Shown here piece by piece: positions 1 to 8,619 of a stretch of DNA of 64,000 nucleotides. The position numbers and the translations under genes are program-made. The stretch lies in the NCBI RefSeq assembly GCF_029946505.1, contig NZ_JARZHG010000008.1, forward strand, positions 1 through 64,000, given 5' to 3'. A model generated the notes under the pieces. The model searched no databases and was not told where the DNA came from. It worked only from the letters and a program-made list of their open reading frames with translations. The DNA comes from Polyangium sp. y55x31. GTDB taxonomy: Bacteria > Myxococcota_A > Polyangia > Polyangiales > Polyangiaceae. Every line of letters begins with the position of its first letter. The first letter of the stretch is position 1.

Positions 1-125
1 AGGTTACCTACGTGTTACTCACCCGTGCGCCGCTTTACCGGGGCCGAAGCCCTTTCTCGCACGACTTGCATGTGTTAGGCGCGCCGCTAACGTTCGTTCT
101 GAGCCAGGATCAAACTCTCCAGTTA
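1..125 (-). rRNA. rrs: 16S ribosomal RNA, 5' end (partial)
   Basis: The minus strand carries the conserved 16S 5' motif GAGTTTGATCCTGGCTCAG (complement at about 99-117). It is followed by sequence matching the first ~120 nt of bacterial 16S rRNA. The mature 5' end is placed near 125 by analogy with E. coli, where eight bases precede GAGTTTGATC. The gene runs off the left edge of the window, so the rest of the rrn operon is not seen. Confidence 0.97.
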
Positions 126-386
126 AACTTTCTGGAGGTCACCTCGGTCCGGCTAAAGACCGGGTGACGGCTCATGCCTTATTGGCATGACGTGTTGCCT
201 CGACCGTGCTTGCGCAGTTCGAGGCGAGGGCCACGTCACCACACGTTATTGCGTGTTGCGTACAATCCAGTTTTCAAGGACCGAGCCGAAGGCTTTCGGC
301 AGAGTCTCCTGCCATTCCTTCGTTCTGTCGCCTCGCCGTCCGTCCGGGCCGCTTGCGCGAACCCGTTTGTCTCGGCGAGGTCGGTT
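126..386 (-). other. rRNA operon leader
   Basis: This is the transcribed leader between the promoter nearest the 16S gene and the mature 16S end. No protein is supported. On the minus strand a CCTTGAAAACTG-type motif (about 269-281) resembles sequences often seen in rRNA leaders and may belong to an antitermination or processing signal, but that is inference. A short palindrome around 174-190 (CATGCC, then GGCATG) could form part of a processing stem. Confidence 0.6.
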
Positions 387-415
387 GATCTAGTTGCCTC
401 TCGGCGCCCTGTCAA
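387..415 (-). promoter_or_regulatory. rrn promoter 1 (closest to 16S)
   Basis: On the minus strand there is a perfect -35 TTGACA (410-415), a 17-bp spacer and a -10 TAGATC (387-392). Upstream of the -35 the minus strand is A-rich (GAAAAAGAAAT), as in UP elements. The discriminator differs from that of the other three promoters. Confidence 0.75.
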
Positions 416-508
416 CCTTTCATTTTCGAGCCGGTCGATTTCTTTTTCGACCGTCTCTCCCTTCGCTCGGGGCCGCTCATCGCGGCTTCCTCTGCGTCGG
501 GGCGGCGG

Positions 509-536
509 ACTTTACTCATCGAGTCCCGCCTGTCAA
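509..536 (-). promoter_or_regulatory. rrn promoter 2
   Basis: Minus-strand -35 TTGACA (531-536), 16-bp spacer, -10 TAAAGT (509-514), then a GC-rich discriminator CCGCC typical of stringently controlled rRNA promoters. An A7 tract lies about 15 bp upstream of the -35 (complement T7 near 549-556) and would fit an UP element. Confidence 0.8.
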
Positions 537-699
537 CCGCCTCGTTGCCTTTTTTTCGTCCCGTCTCTTCCGCTTTTCCTCTGCCTCTTGCGAGGTCGAG
601 GAGGCGAGGCGAACCTCACCCTGTTGAGCTGAAGAACCGGGGCGTTGGCCCTCGGCGGCCCCTCCGCGGCGGCTCGCGCCGTCGCATCGAGGGGGGCGG

Positions 700-727
700 A
701 CTTTACTCATCGAGTTCCGCCTGTCAA
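700..727 (-). promoter_or_regulatory. rrn promoter 3
   Basis: Minus-strand TTGACA (722-727), 16-bp spacer, TAAAGT (700-705), GC-rich discriminator. Nearly identical to promoter 2 across the whole core, including the A7 tract upstream. It lies 191 bp farther from the 16S gene. Confidence 0.8.
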
Positions 728-884
728 CTGCCTCGTCACCTTTTTTTCGTCCCGCCTCTTCCGCTTTCCCCGCCTCTCGCGGGGCGAAGGAGCGAGCCGT
801 ACTCACTCCTTCTTGCTGAAGAACCGGGGCGTTGGCCCTCGGCAGTCCCTCCGCGGCAGCAGCGCCGTCGCGTTGGGGAGGCGG

Positions 885-912
885 ACTCTACTCAGCCGGT
901 CCCTCCTGTCAA
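885..912 (-). promoter_or_regulatory. rrn promoter 4 (distal)
   Basis: Minus-strand TTGACA (907-912), 16-bp spacer, TAGAGT (885-890), then the same GTCCGCC discriminator. An A-tract follows upstream. It starts only about 85 bp beyond the stop codon of the upstream Roadblock-domain gene. Confidence 0.77.
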
Positions 913-996
913 CAAGCAGAGTGCTTTTTTTCCGTCCGTCTTGTCCGGCTGCGGGTTTCTCCGCAAAAACGCCGGCCAAGACCAACGGACGGGTCT

Positions 997-1659
997 CTAG
1001 ATGAGCTCCTCGACGTGCTCGTCCGCAAACCAGCGGTCCCGGCACTCGCGCACGAGGAGCATCTCCGCGCCGCTCGGCAAGCGCACGCGGAAGCCTTTTT
1101 CCCGCCCGCGAAGTCCAACCATCGCCCCCATCACCTCGATCGGCTGCCAGCCGCCCGCCGCCCGGAGCCGCCGCGGGCGCGAGTGATCCGGCGGGACCGT
1201 CTCCACGTCGACCCGGAACCACTTCGTGCTGCCCTGCGGACGCGACCAACCCGCCTCCGCGTAGAGCTTCGCCTCGATCTCTTCGAGCATGCGCTCCGAG
1301 GCCGCGAACGCCGCGAGCGGATGGAACACGACGACGAGGGCATACCCGTCCGGGAGCTGCCGCACGATGTACCCACGGCCGCGCGCGCGGACCGTGATCT
1401 GCTTGGGCGACGCGAAGTTCGACGTCTCGCGCAGCTCGCCGAGGACGATCTGCCAGTGCGCCGCGGCTACTTTGAGGTCGAACGGATCGAGGACGCCGAA
1501 ATAATCGACGGTCTCCCCCTCCGCATCGACGAGCGCCGCGCCCTTCGCGCCAGGCAAGGCCCGCACGAGGCGCTCGAGGATCGCCGTGAAGGTCGAAGCC
1601 TCCTGATCACGCGGCGGAGGCGCAGGACGAGGACGGCGGGATCGCGTGCGTTCGCTCAT
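997..1659 (-). CDS. Roadblock/LC7-like domain protein
   Basis: 220 aa. After a basic, proline-rich N-terminus, residues ~23-135 have the pattern of a Roadblock/LC7 domain: an opening helix (FTAILERLVRALPGAKGAAL), then D-x-E-G and alternating strands and helices. Such small dimeric proteins often regulate Ras-like GTPases; MglB of myxobacteria is one. No GTPase gene lies nearby, so the partner is unknown. The ATG overlaps the stop of the PpiC-like gene by four bases (ATGA), which implies translational coupling. It is the last gene before the rrn promoters. Confidence 0.65.
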   Translation of the reverse strand: MSERTRSRRPRPAPPPRDQEASTFTAILERLVRALPGAKGAALVDAEGETVDYFGVLDPFDLKVAAAHWQIVLGELRETSNFASPKQITVRARGRGYIVRQLPDGYALVVVFHPLAAFAASERMLEEIEAKLYAEAGWSRPQGSTKWFRVDVETVPPDHSRPRRLRAAGGWQPIEVMGAMVGLRGREKGFRVRLPSGAEMLLVRECRDRWFADEHVEELI

Positions 1660-2684
1660 CGCTCGATCGGGACCAAGGCGAGGAGCGACTCCGCGTTCCG
1701 CTCGACGAGGACATCACGCCGGAGCCCTTCGAGGAGCTTCGACCGCGCCGCACTCGCGCGGCCCCACACGACCTCGTCACGCACGAGCCTCCGTCGCTCC
1801 TCCAAGGGAACGATCGACGCCGGCGTGCGCTCGAGCAAGACGAGGACGTGCACGCCATACGACGTGGGCACGAGTGGGCTCGTGTCACCACGCGCCGCGA
1901 GCTCACTCGCCGCACGCGCAAACGACTCCACCAGCGTCCCACCTTCGGGGCGGATCAAGCGCCCGTCCGCCGTGACCGGCGCGAGCGCCTCCACGACGAT
2001 CTCGAAGCCATCCTTGTCGACGCCGTCGACCGCGCTGCGAAACGAGGCGACGACCGGATCGTTCACGTCCTCGAGCGGGCGCTTCGGCTGCGGGCGCGTG
2101 ATCGTTCGCGCCGACGCGGAAACCGGCAGAACGGCCTCGCGGATCGCACGCGCCACGGTCTCGGCGCGGCTCTTCGTCGCGGCGTCCGCGTTCTCCGCGA
2201 ACCGCACGACCGCATGCACGGTGCGAAACCCCTCCGGGCGATCGAGTTCGATCCACCGCCGCTCCATCACCCGCGCGAGCTCCGCGTCCGTCACCGGCCC
2301 CTGGTGATCCGCCTCCGCGAGGAGCTGATGCAAAAGTCGACGCGCGAGCGCTGCGCTGACCCGACGCTCGAGATCGGGATCGTTCGACGCACCGCGCGAC
2401 CGAGCCTCGCTCGCGAAGAGCGCGTCACGAACCGCGAGCTCCCGCGCCGCCGCGGCATCGACGCCTTGCGCCGTCGCGATGCGCGTCACCGTGCCTTCGT
2501 TCACCTCTTCCTGCCCGACGCGCGCGACGATCCCCGCGGCGAGCGTGCCTCGCTCGGGCGGTGGTCCCGAAGGTCCACCGGAGCCGCCACACCCGGCCGC
2601 GGCAACCACGAGCGATACGAGCGACACGAGCCGCGGCGCGGAGATCCCGAGCCCGTCGCGCAGCACGCGCGCGCGCACGCTCAT
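1656..2684 (-). CDS. PpiC/parvulin-like peptidyl-prolyl isomerase lipoprotein
   Basis: 342 aa. A hydrophobic signal sequence ends in a lipobox AAGC, with the lipidated Cys at about residue 32. The mature part resembles SurA/PrsA-type foldases: an N-terminal helical region (~50-145), then a parvulin-like part ending in the typical strand GVHVLVLLE near residue 290. It would assist folding of exported proteins at the membrane. It overlaps its upstream neighbour (the tiny membrane protein) and its downstream neighbour (Roadblock protein) by four bases each, so the three form one coupled operon. The parvulin active-site residues are not all obvious, so enzymatic activity is uncertain. Confidence 0.72.
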   Translation of the reverse strand: MSVRARVLRDGLGISAPRLVSLVSLVVAAAGCGGSGGPSGPPPERGTLAAGIVARVGQEEVNEGTVTRIATAQGVDAAAARELAVRDALFASEARSRGASNDPDLERRVSAALARRLLHQLLAEADHQGPVTDAELARVMERRWIELDRPEGFRTVHAVVRFAENADAATKSRAETVARAIREAVLPVSASARTITRPQPKRPLEDVNDPVVASFRSAVDGVDKDGFEIVVEALAPVTADGRLIRPEGGTLVESFARAASELAARGDTSPLVPTSYGVHVLVLLERTPASIVPLEERRRLVRDEVVWGRASAARSKLLEGLRRDVLVERNAESLLALVPIER

Positions 2685-2860
2685 CCACCCCCCCGCGGGC
2701 GCAAGAGCTCCGTCGACGCGCGCAAGGAGAGGCCACCGATCACGAGGAGGTAGACCGCCTTGAAGTCGTCACGCTGGCCGAGCGCATGAACGCCGAACCC
2801 AAAGGCGGTAGCCGCTGCGAAGAGCAGGAGCACCGCGAAGGCGTCGATCGCGCGAGACAC
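2681..2860 (-). CDS. Small two-helix membrane protein (59 aa)
   Basis: Starts at GTG (2858-2860) with a GAGG about 12 bases upstream. It ends in TGA overlapping the ATG of the PpiC-like gene (ATGA). Two hydrophobic stretches (residues ~6-26 and ~35-47) are joined by a charged loop GQRDDF, so it should span the inner membrane twice. I recognise no family. The four-base overlap and coding-like third positions argue that it is real and co-translated with the PpiC-like lipoprotein. Confidence 0.6.
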   Translation of the reverse strand: MSRAIDAFAVLLLFAAATAFGFGVHALGQRDDFKAVYLLVIGGLSLRASTELLRPRGGG

Positions 2861-2988
2861 GATGGGAGCATACCTCGACGCGCGCGGCCTGTGGGGCCGG
2901 ACCGGTCCGGAACGTCGTCGAACGTGGGGAAATGCCGCGGAGAATGCCTCGCGGCCCCACCGAACACCTGGATTCGTCCGCCAGGCGA

Positions 2989-3807
2989 CTACCGGCGCAT
3001 CAGGACGACGGCGACCCCCGCCACCACGAAGACGACGAGCATGAGGAGCGCTTTCCCGGCCGCAGGCGTCATGCGGCGCGAGGATCTCGACGAACGCTTG
3101 CCACGGTCCACGGCCACCGTCGCCGCGACCGCGCTGATGGCGACCGCACAAGCGACCGCGACGGCCTGCGCCGCGAGCGCGCGATCTCCATCACGCACGT
3201 GCCACGCGAGGACGAGATAAACGAGGCCGGCGAGGATGCCGACGGTCGCGACGGGGATCGCGCCGCGCGGCAACGTCGAGCGCGCTTGCAGGATCGGCGC
3301 GTCGGGATCTCGCGGGGCCTCGGGCTTCGAAGGGCCCGTCTCCCAGCGCTCGCGCCACGAGAGCGCGAACGCGCCCCACGCGATCGCGCCGACCGATGCG
3401 CGCAAAGGATCGAGCCGCGCGGGCGTGAGCGCAGGGGATCCGAGGAGCCACGCGCCCGTCGTGAGCGCGAGGAATGCCGTGATGCCGACGTGACGCGCCA
3501 GGGCCGGGCGGCTGCCGCGGAAGAGCGGGCCCGCGAGGCCGGCGAGGAGCCCGACGACGGCGACGAACGCGGCAGGGCGTGCTGCGGAGCGCGACAGCGC
3601 GGCGGGCGCGACGGTGGTCGCCCAGGCGACGAAGGTGGCGAGCAGGGTTTGTCCGGGAGAGTCGCCGGCGCGGATTTCGGCGACGAGACGAGCGACGGGC
3701 CCCTCGGCCTGCGGCGCGAGGGCGCGGGCCGGGGCGGCCTTCAGCGGCTCCGCGAGGGCTCCTTCGCGGTCGGTCTCGCTCGATCGCTGGTCCCGATCAT
3801 CCGCCAT
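2989..3807 (-). CDS. Multi-pass membrane protein of unknown function
   Basis: 272 aa. After a ~45-residue hydrophilic N-terminus, hydrophobic segments lie at about 55-70, 80-97, 108-125, 135-150, 185-205, 213-232 and 250-268, giving roughly six or seven membrane helices. No conserved motif is recognised. The start lies 6 bp after the ttcA stop, so it is probably co-transcribed with ttcA and pepA. A 128-bp gap without a gene separates it from the small membrane protein downstream. Confidence 0.7.
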   Translation of the reverse strand: MADDRDQRSSETDREGALAEPLKAAPARALAPQAEGPVARLVAEIRAGDSPGQTLLATFVAWATTVAPAALSRSAARPAAFVAVVGLLAGLAGPLFRGSRPALARHVGITAFLALTTGAWLLGSPALTPARLDPLRASVGAIAWGAFALSWRERWETGPSKPEAPRDPDAPILQARSTLPRGAIPVATVGILAGLVYLVLAWHVRDGDRALAAQAVAVACAVAISAVAATVAVDRGKRSSRSSRRMTPAAGKALLMLVVFVVAGVAVVLMRR

Positions 3808-3813
3808 GCGCGC

Positions 3814-4677
3814 TCACACGATACTCCGATCGGAGAGCCTCGACAGCGGAACGAAGCCGGCTGTGTCGTCGTCGTCGCCCGCGAGCGCGGCGGAGGCTTC
3901 GCTGCCCGCCTCCTCCCGCGCGACTTCGAGGCCGAGCTTCTGCCAGAGGCCCGCATCGAAGAGGTGGCTCGGCCGCACGTTGCCGAGCGCCGCGAGCATG
4001 TTCCGGCGCGCGCCGGGGCAACGCGCGTCGAGGTCGGCGAGCAGGCGGCTGATCGCCTTGCGCTGGAGGTTCTCCTGCGAGCCGCAGAGGTCGCACGGCA
4101 GGATCGGGAACTTCTCCTCGGCCGCGAACGCGGCGAGGTCGTCCTCGGCGCAGTAGATGAGCGGGCGGATGACGACGTTCTTGCCGTCGTCCGCGACGAG
4201 CTTCGGCGGCATCGCCTTGAGCTGACCGGCGAAGACGAGGTTCAGCATCAAGGTGGTGATCGCGTCGTCGCGGTGGTGGCCGAGCGCGATCTTCGTGCAG
4301 CCCATCTCCTGCGCGATCCGATAGAGGATGCCGCGGCGCAGGCGCGAGCAGAGCGAGCAGTACGTCTTTCCCTCGGGGATCTTGTCCGTGACGATCGAGT
4401 ACGTGTCCTCGTTGATCATCACGAACTCGTGCCCACGCGAGGCCATGTAGTCGCGCAGGAGGTGCCCCGGATAGCCAGGGTGCCCCTGGTCGATGTTCAC
4501 TGCGACGACGCTGAAACGCACGGGGGCTCGGCGCGCGAGATCCACGAGCAGGTCGTGCATCGCGTAGCTGTCCTTGCCGCCCGAGACCGCGCAGAGGATG
4601 CGGTCGCCGTCGGAGAGCATCTTGAAGTCGGCGATCGCGCGGGACATCGCCCGCGCGAGCTTGCGGCGGAGGTTCAC
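3814..4677 (-). CDS. ttcA: tRNA 2-thiocytidine(32) synthetase TtcA
   Basis: 287 aa from GTG 4677. TtcA adenylates and thiolates C32 of certain tRNAs using a [4Fe-4S] cluster. The PP-loop SGGKDS is at residues 32-37. The two cysteine pairs CSLC (107-110) and CDLC (195-198) are the family's cluster/active-site cysteines, and GHHRDD is also present. The frame stays open to 4776, but that extension is low-complexity and would overlap pepA by 89 bp. GTG 4677, 10 bp after the pepA stop, gives an N-terminus like that of E. coli TtcA. An internal ATG at 4647 is a weaker alternative. Confidence 0.92.
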   Translation of the reverse strand: MNLRRKLARAMSRAIADFKMLSDGDRILCAVSGGKDSYAMHDLLVDLARRAPVRFSVVAVNIDQGHPGYPGHLLRDYMASRGHEFVMINEDTYSIVTDKIPEGKTYCSLCSRLRRGILYRIAQEMGCTKIALGHHRDDAITTLMLNLVFAGQLKAMPPKLVADDGKNVVIRPLIYCAEDDLAAFAAEEKFPILPCDLCGSQENLQRKAISRLLADLDARCPGARRNMLAALGNVRPSHLFDAGLWQKLGLEVAREEAGSEASAALAGDDDDTAGFVPLSRLSDRSIV

Positions 4678-4687
4678 AGCGTGCGTT

Positions 4688-6166
4688 TCAGGAGAGCTCT
4701 TCGATGAGCCGGAGGAACGTGAGGACCCCGTGGCCCGTGCCGCCCTTGGGGTAGATGCCGTAGGGCTTGTTCGCAAGCGAGGGGCCGGCGATGTCCACGT
4801 GGATCCACGGGCGATCCCCCACGAACTCGCGCAGGAAGAGCGCGGCCGTGATCGAGCCGCCCCAGCGATCCGCGGTGTGCTTGATGTCCGCCCAGTCGCT
4901 CTTCAGGCCCTCGCGCAGCTCTTCGACGAGCGGGAGCTGCCACGTCGACTCGCCCGCCGCCTTCGCCGCCTTGCGGAACTGCTCGGCGAGCTCCTCGCGG
5001 TTCGCGAAGTAGCCGGAGACCGTGGGGCCGAGCGCGACCACGCACGCGCCGGTGAGCGTCGCGTTGTCGAGGATGAGGTCGGGCTCGAGCGCGCGGGCGT
5101 ACGCGAGGCAGTCCGCGAGGACGAGGCGACCCTCGGCGTCCGTGTTGATGATCTCGACGGTCTTGCCGTCGAGCGAGCCGAAGACGTCGCCCGGCCGATA
5201 CGCGTTGCCGTCGGGCATGTTCTCGGCCGAGCCGATGATGCCGTGCACCTCGACCGCGGGCTTCGTGGCGGCGACGGCGGCCATGAGCGCGACCACGTTG
5301 GCCGCGCCGCCCATGTCGCCCTTCATCTCTTCCATGCCCTGCGCGGGCTTGATGCAGAGGCCGCCGCTGTCGAACGTGAGGCCCTTGCCGACGAAGACGA
5401 GCTTCTTCTTCGCGGGCTTCGCGGGCTTGTACGTGAGGTGCACGAGGCGCGGATCCCGCGCGCTGCCCTGGCCGACGGCCAGGATGAGCTTCATGCCGCG
5501 CTTCGTGAGCTGGGCCTTGTCGAAGATCTTGCACTCGAGGCCGTTCGCCTTGGCGACGTCCTCGGCCGCCTTCGCGAGCTTCTCGGGGTAGAGCTCGTTC
5601 GGAGGCGTATTGATGAGGTCGCGCGCGATGCACACCGACTCGCCGACCTTCTGGCCGAGCGCCGCGCCGTCACGATCCGCCTTGCTCACGCGGCCCGTCG
5701 TCGTGAGCGTGACCTGAGCGAGGCTCGTCTTGGGGATGCGATCGCCCGTGAGGAACTTCGTGAATCGATAGGAGCCGAGCACCGCGCCCTCGGCCGCGGC
5801 GCGCGCGGCGTGCGCGACGCCCTCGGGCAGCGCGATCGTGAGCGACTCGGCCTTGGCGCCGAGGGCGAAGCGCGCGCCCTTGGCCGCGAGCAGACGAACC
5901 TCGACGTCGGTCACGGTCGCCTTGCCGAGGCCGATGAGGAGAACACGAGACGCGCCGGCGTCGCCCCTCTGCAGGTCGAGCGTCTGGTCCTTCTTGCCCT
6001 TGAAATCCTCGCGTTTGACGGCGGCGGAGACAACCGGACCGAGCGCCTCCTCGAGCTTCGCGAGGATGCCCTCCTTCGTCGTGGCCCCTTCAGGCACGCC
6101 GATGACGATGACGTCGGAGGCGGTCCGAAGCGGGTCCTGGGAAACGACGGAAAGCTTGATGGACAT
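4688..6166 (-). CDS. pepA: Leucyl aminopeptidase (M17)
   Basis: 492 aa from ATG 6166, which has AGGAGAA just upstream; the open frame extends further to 6217. Cytosolic two-metal aminopeptidase that removes N-terminal residues from peptides. The M17 signature NTDAEGRL is present, as are the metal/substrate motif GKGLTFDSGG and the segment KGDMGGAANV. The divergent N-terminal domain (~1-170) is typical. The first gene of a minus-strand run with ttcA. A 243-bp spacer separates it from the aldolase gene upstream. Confidence 0.95.
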   Translation of the reverse strand: MSIKLSVVSQDPLRTASDVIVIGVPEGATTKEGILAKLEEALGPVVSAAVKREDFKGKKDQTLDLQRGDAGASRVLLIGLGKATVTDVEVRLLAAKGARFALGAKAESLTIALPEGVAHAARAAAEGAVLGSYRFTKFLTGDRIPKTSLAQVTLTTTGRVSKADRDGAALGQKVGESVCIARDLINTPPNELYPEKLAKAAEDVAKANGLECKIFDKAQLTKRGMKLILAVGQGSARDPRLVHLTYKPAKPAKKKLVFVGKGLTFDSGGLCIKPAQGMEEMKGDMGGAANVVALMAAVAATKPAVEVHGIIGSAENMPDGNAYRPGDVFGSLDGKTVEIINTDAEGRLVLADCLAYARALEPDLILDNATLTGACVVALGPTVSGYFANREELAEQFRKAAKAAGESTWQLPLVEELREGLKSDWADIKHTADRWGGSITAALFLREFVGDRPWIHVDIAGPSLANKPYGIYPKGGTGHGVLTFLRLIEELS

Positions 6167-6409
6167 GCGTTCTCCTGGACGATTGCGTGCGAGACCCCGC
6201 GGGGTCGGGGCGCGCATCTAATCACGAGACGCAGGCAACGTCGACCGATCGTCTCGTGGGTTTCACGGGGGTGGACGGCGCGCGCCAAACCTTCGACGCT
6301 CGGGGCTGCGCTCGGACGAGCCGAGCTACGCCCCAAATCCCATGTGACGCGCGCCGCCTCGGGTGCGTCGCCGCGCTGCGGCAAGGCCGGCGCGTAAACG
6401 CGTGCGCGC

Positions 6410-7345
6410 TCAGCGCCCGGCGGAGGCCGCTTCTTTGTAGATGCGGATGACGTTCGTGAGGAGCTCGGCGCCCTCGGCGCGGGGCCGCTGAAACGCGTTG
6501 CGTCCCATGATCGAGCCGAACGAACCGCCCTCGGCGAGCTCGCGCACCTCGGCGAGCACGGCGTCCACGCCCTTCGCCTCGCCGCCCGAGAAGATGACGA
6601 TGCGCCGGCCGTTGAACGTCGACTGAATGACGTGGCGGATCCGTTCAGGGAGCGTCGCGATCGGGATGTTGTACTTCTCGTACATCTTGCGCGCTTCGTC
6701 CTGCTCGATGTGCGCCGTCGGAGGTTTGACCTTCACGATGTGCGCGCCGAGCTCGGCCGCGATGTGCGAGGCGTAGGCGATGATGTCGATGCCCGTCTCG
6801 CCGGCCTTCGACATCGAGCCGCGCGCGTACGACCAGACGATGACGACGAGGCCCTTGCGCTTGGCCTCGAGCGTGATCTCCCGGAGATCCTCGTACATCT
6901 GGTTGCGAGCGCCGGAGCCCGGATAAATCGTGTAGCCGATGCCGACGCAGCCGAGGCGGAGCGCGTCCTCGACCGAGCCCGTGACGGCCGAGATCGGGTG
7001 CTCGGGTTTGCCGAGCGAGTCGCTGTTGTTGAGCTTGAGGATGAGCGGGATCTGGCCCGCGAACTTGGCGGCGCCGGCCTCGAGGAAGCCGAGCGGCGCG
7101 GCGTACGCGTTGCAGCCCGTGTCGATGGCGAGCTGGAAGTGGTAGTCGGGATCGTTCGCCTCGAGGTTCGGCGCGAACGACCGCACCGGGCCGTGCTCGA
7201 AGCCCTGATCCACGGGCAGGATGACGAGCTTGCCCGTACCTGCGAGGCCGCCGTGGTTCAGGAGGCGCACGAGGTTCGTCTGGGTACCAGGGTTGTCCGA
7301 GGAGTACCAAGAGAGGATCTGCTTGACGCGATCGGTGAGAGCCAT
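6410..7345 (-). CDS. fbaB: Class I fructose-bisphosphate aldolase (FbaB/DhnA type)
   Basis: 311 aa. Interconverts fructose-1,6-bisphosphate with dihydroxyacetone phosphate and glyceraldehyde-3-phosphate through a Schiff-base lysine. The sequence follows the archaeal-type/FbaB family: VILPVDQGFEHGP near the N-terminus, SVEDALRLGCVGIGYTIYPG, the lysine strand HIVKVKPP, and phosphate-binding FSGG and GRNAFQR near the C-terminus. It is divergent from fbp, 202 bp apart, so the two gluconeogenic genes could share control. Confidence 0.93.
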   Translation of the reverse strand: MALTDRVKQILSWYSSDNPGTQTNLVRLLNHGGLAGTGKLVILPVDQGFEHGPVRSFAPNLEANDPDYHFQLAIDTGCNAYAAPLGFLEAGAAKFAGQIPLILKLNNSDSLGKPEHPISAVTGSVEDALRLGCVGIGYTIYPGSGARNQMYEDLREITLEAKRKGLVVIVWSYARGSMSKAGETGIDIIAYASHIAAELGAHIVKVKPPTAHIEQDEARKMYEKYNIPIATLPERIRHVIQSTFNGRRIVIFSGGEAKGVDAVLAEVRELAEGGSFGSIMGRNAFQRPRAEGAELLTNVIRIYKEAASAGR

Positions 7346-7547
7346 GGTCGTCTCCGGCGGGGTTTGGGGCGCAGGGTGCCGAAGGCGACCCGAAGCCCCA
7401 AACGTTGACGGGTTTCGCCCGACGCGCGGGCACGGTTCGGCAGGCTAGGCCGTGCATGACCGTTCCGCAACGCACACCGATGCTCTGGAATCGGACGACG
7501 TCGGGCTTGGGGCCGTGGTAGACGGCAGGCCCCGGAGGGGAGACACG

Positions 7548-8606
7548 ATGACCACGAGTTCGGACAAGCGGCTAGAGAGCTGGGCCCCGCCGCCCGAAGG
7601 GCCTTCGCGCGTCGGCATCACGCTGGAAACGTTCATCCTCGAAGGACAGCTCGGCTTCCCGGCGGCGACCGGGACGTTCACGTCGCTCCTCAACCAGATC
7701 GGCCTCGCCGCGAAGCTCGTCACCTCGAAGGTGCGCCGCGCCGGCCTCGCGCGGCTGCTCGGGTACACGGGGCAGACGAACGTTCAGGGCGAGCTCGTGC
7801 AGAAGCTCGACGAGGAGGCGAACGAGACGCTCCTCAGCGTGCTCGGGCGTCGCAGGCACTGCGCCGCGGTCGCCAGCGAGGAGCTCGACTCGATCCGGAT
7901 CACCTCGACCGATCGGCGCGCGAAGTACCTCGTCGTCTTCGACCCGCTCGACGGCTCGTCGAACATCGATGTGAACATCTCGATCGGCACGATCTTCGGC
8001 GTCCTGCGCAAGGAGACCGACGGCGAGGGCGCGACGGAGCAGGACTTCTTGCGGCCCGGGCGCGAGCTCGTGGCGGCCGGGTACATCCTCTACGGCTCGT
8101 CGACGATGCTCGTGATCACGACGGGCCACGGCGGCGTGCACGGGTTCACGTACGATCCGACGGTGGGTGAGTTTTTCCTCTCGCACGAGAACATCCGCGT
8201 ACCGGAGCGGGCCTCGCTCTACTCGATCAACGAGGGCAACAGCGCGTACTGGACCGACGAGGTGCGCCGCTGGAACACGTGGCTCAAGGAAGAGGACAAG
8301 GCGACGGGCAGGCCGTACGGCGCGCGCTACGTCGGCTCGCTCGTGGCCGACGCGCACCGGACGTTGATGAAGGGCGGCATCTTCGCCTACCCGGCCGATC
8401 GCAAGAGCAAGCAGGGCAAGCTCCGGCTGCTCTACGAGGCGAATCCGTTCGCGTTCGTGTTCGAGGCGGCCGGCGGCAAGGCGACGACGGGCACCTCGCG
8501 CATCCTCGACATCACGCCGACGGAGCTGCACCAGCGCGTGCCGCTCGTCCTCGGCTCGCCGCGGGACGTGGACATCTTCGAATCGTTCATGCGCGGCGAC
8601 CGGTAG
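7548..8606 (+). CDS. fbp: Fructose-1,6-bisphosphatase, class I
   Basis: 352 aa from ATG 7548, preceded by GGAGGGG; upstream in-frame starts lack such a site. Hydrolyses fructose-1,6-bisphosphate to fructose-6-phosphate in gluconeogenesis. The metal-binding class I signature DPLDGSSNIDVN is present, together with ASEE, the C-terminal substrate motif GKLRLLYEANPFAF and the usual family length. Divergent from the aldolase gene. A caspase-like gene begins only 13 bp after its stop and may be on the same transcript. Confidence 0.96.
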   Translation: MTTSSDKRLESWAPPPEGPSRVGITLETFILEGQLGFPAATGTFTSLLNQIGLAAKLVTSKVRRAGLARLLGYTGQTNVQGELVQKLDEEANETLLSVLGRRRHCAAVASEELDSIRITSTDRRAKYLVVFDPLDGSSNIDVNISIGTIFGVLRKETDGEGATEQDFLRPGRELVAAGYILYGSSTMLVITTGHGGVHGFTYDPTVGEFFLSHENIRVPERASLYSINEGNSAYWTDEVRRWNTWLKEEDKATGRPYGARYVGSLVADAHRTLMKGGIFAYPADRKSKQGKLRLLYEANPFAFVFEAAGGKATTGTSRILDITPTELHQRVPLVLGSPRDVDIFESFMRGDR

Positions 8607-8619
8607 TACCCTCGGGCCC

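Larger units (their letters stand above)
500..960 (-). repeat. Tandem ~188-bp repeats, each carrying an rrn promoter
   Basis: Promoter cores recur at 531, 722 and 907 (spacing 191 and 185). The block GCTGAAGAACCGGGGCGTTG recurs at about 628 and 815, 187 bp apart. T-tract/pyrimidine stretches (A-tracts on the minus strand) recur at the same place in each unit. The block holds two full units and one partial one. Conservation is highest in the -35/-10 core and the A-tract, so the arrangement looks like promoter duplication kept by selection. Confidence 0.75.

Noticed and set aside
2932-4707. Long Arg-rich reading frames opposite many genes
   Set aside because: In this very GC-rich DNA, antisense frames stay open by chance; they are Arg/Ala/Pro-rich, lack motifs and overlap well-supported genes.
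3814-4776. Longer TtcA start at 4776
   Set aside because: The extra residues are low-complexity, antisense-like and overlap pepA by 89 bp; GTG 4677 gives the family-like N-terminus.
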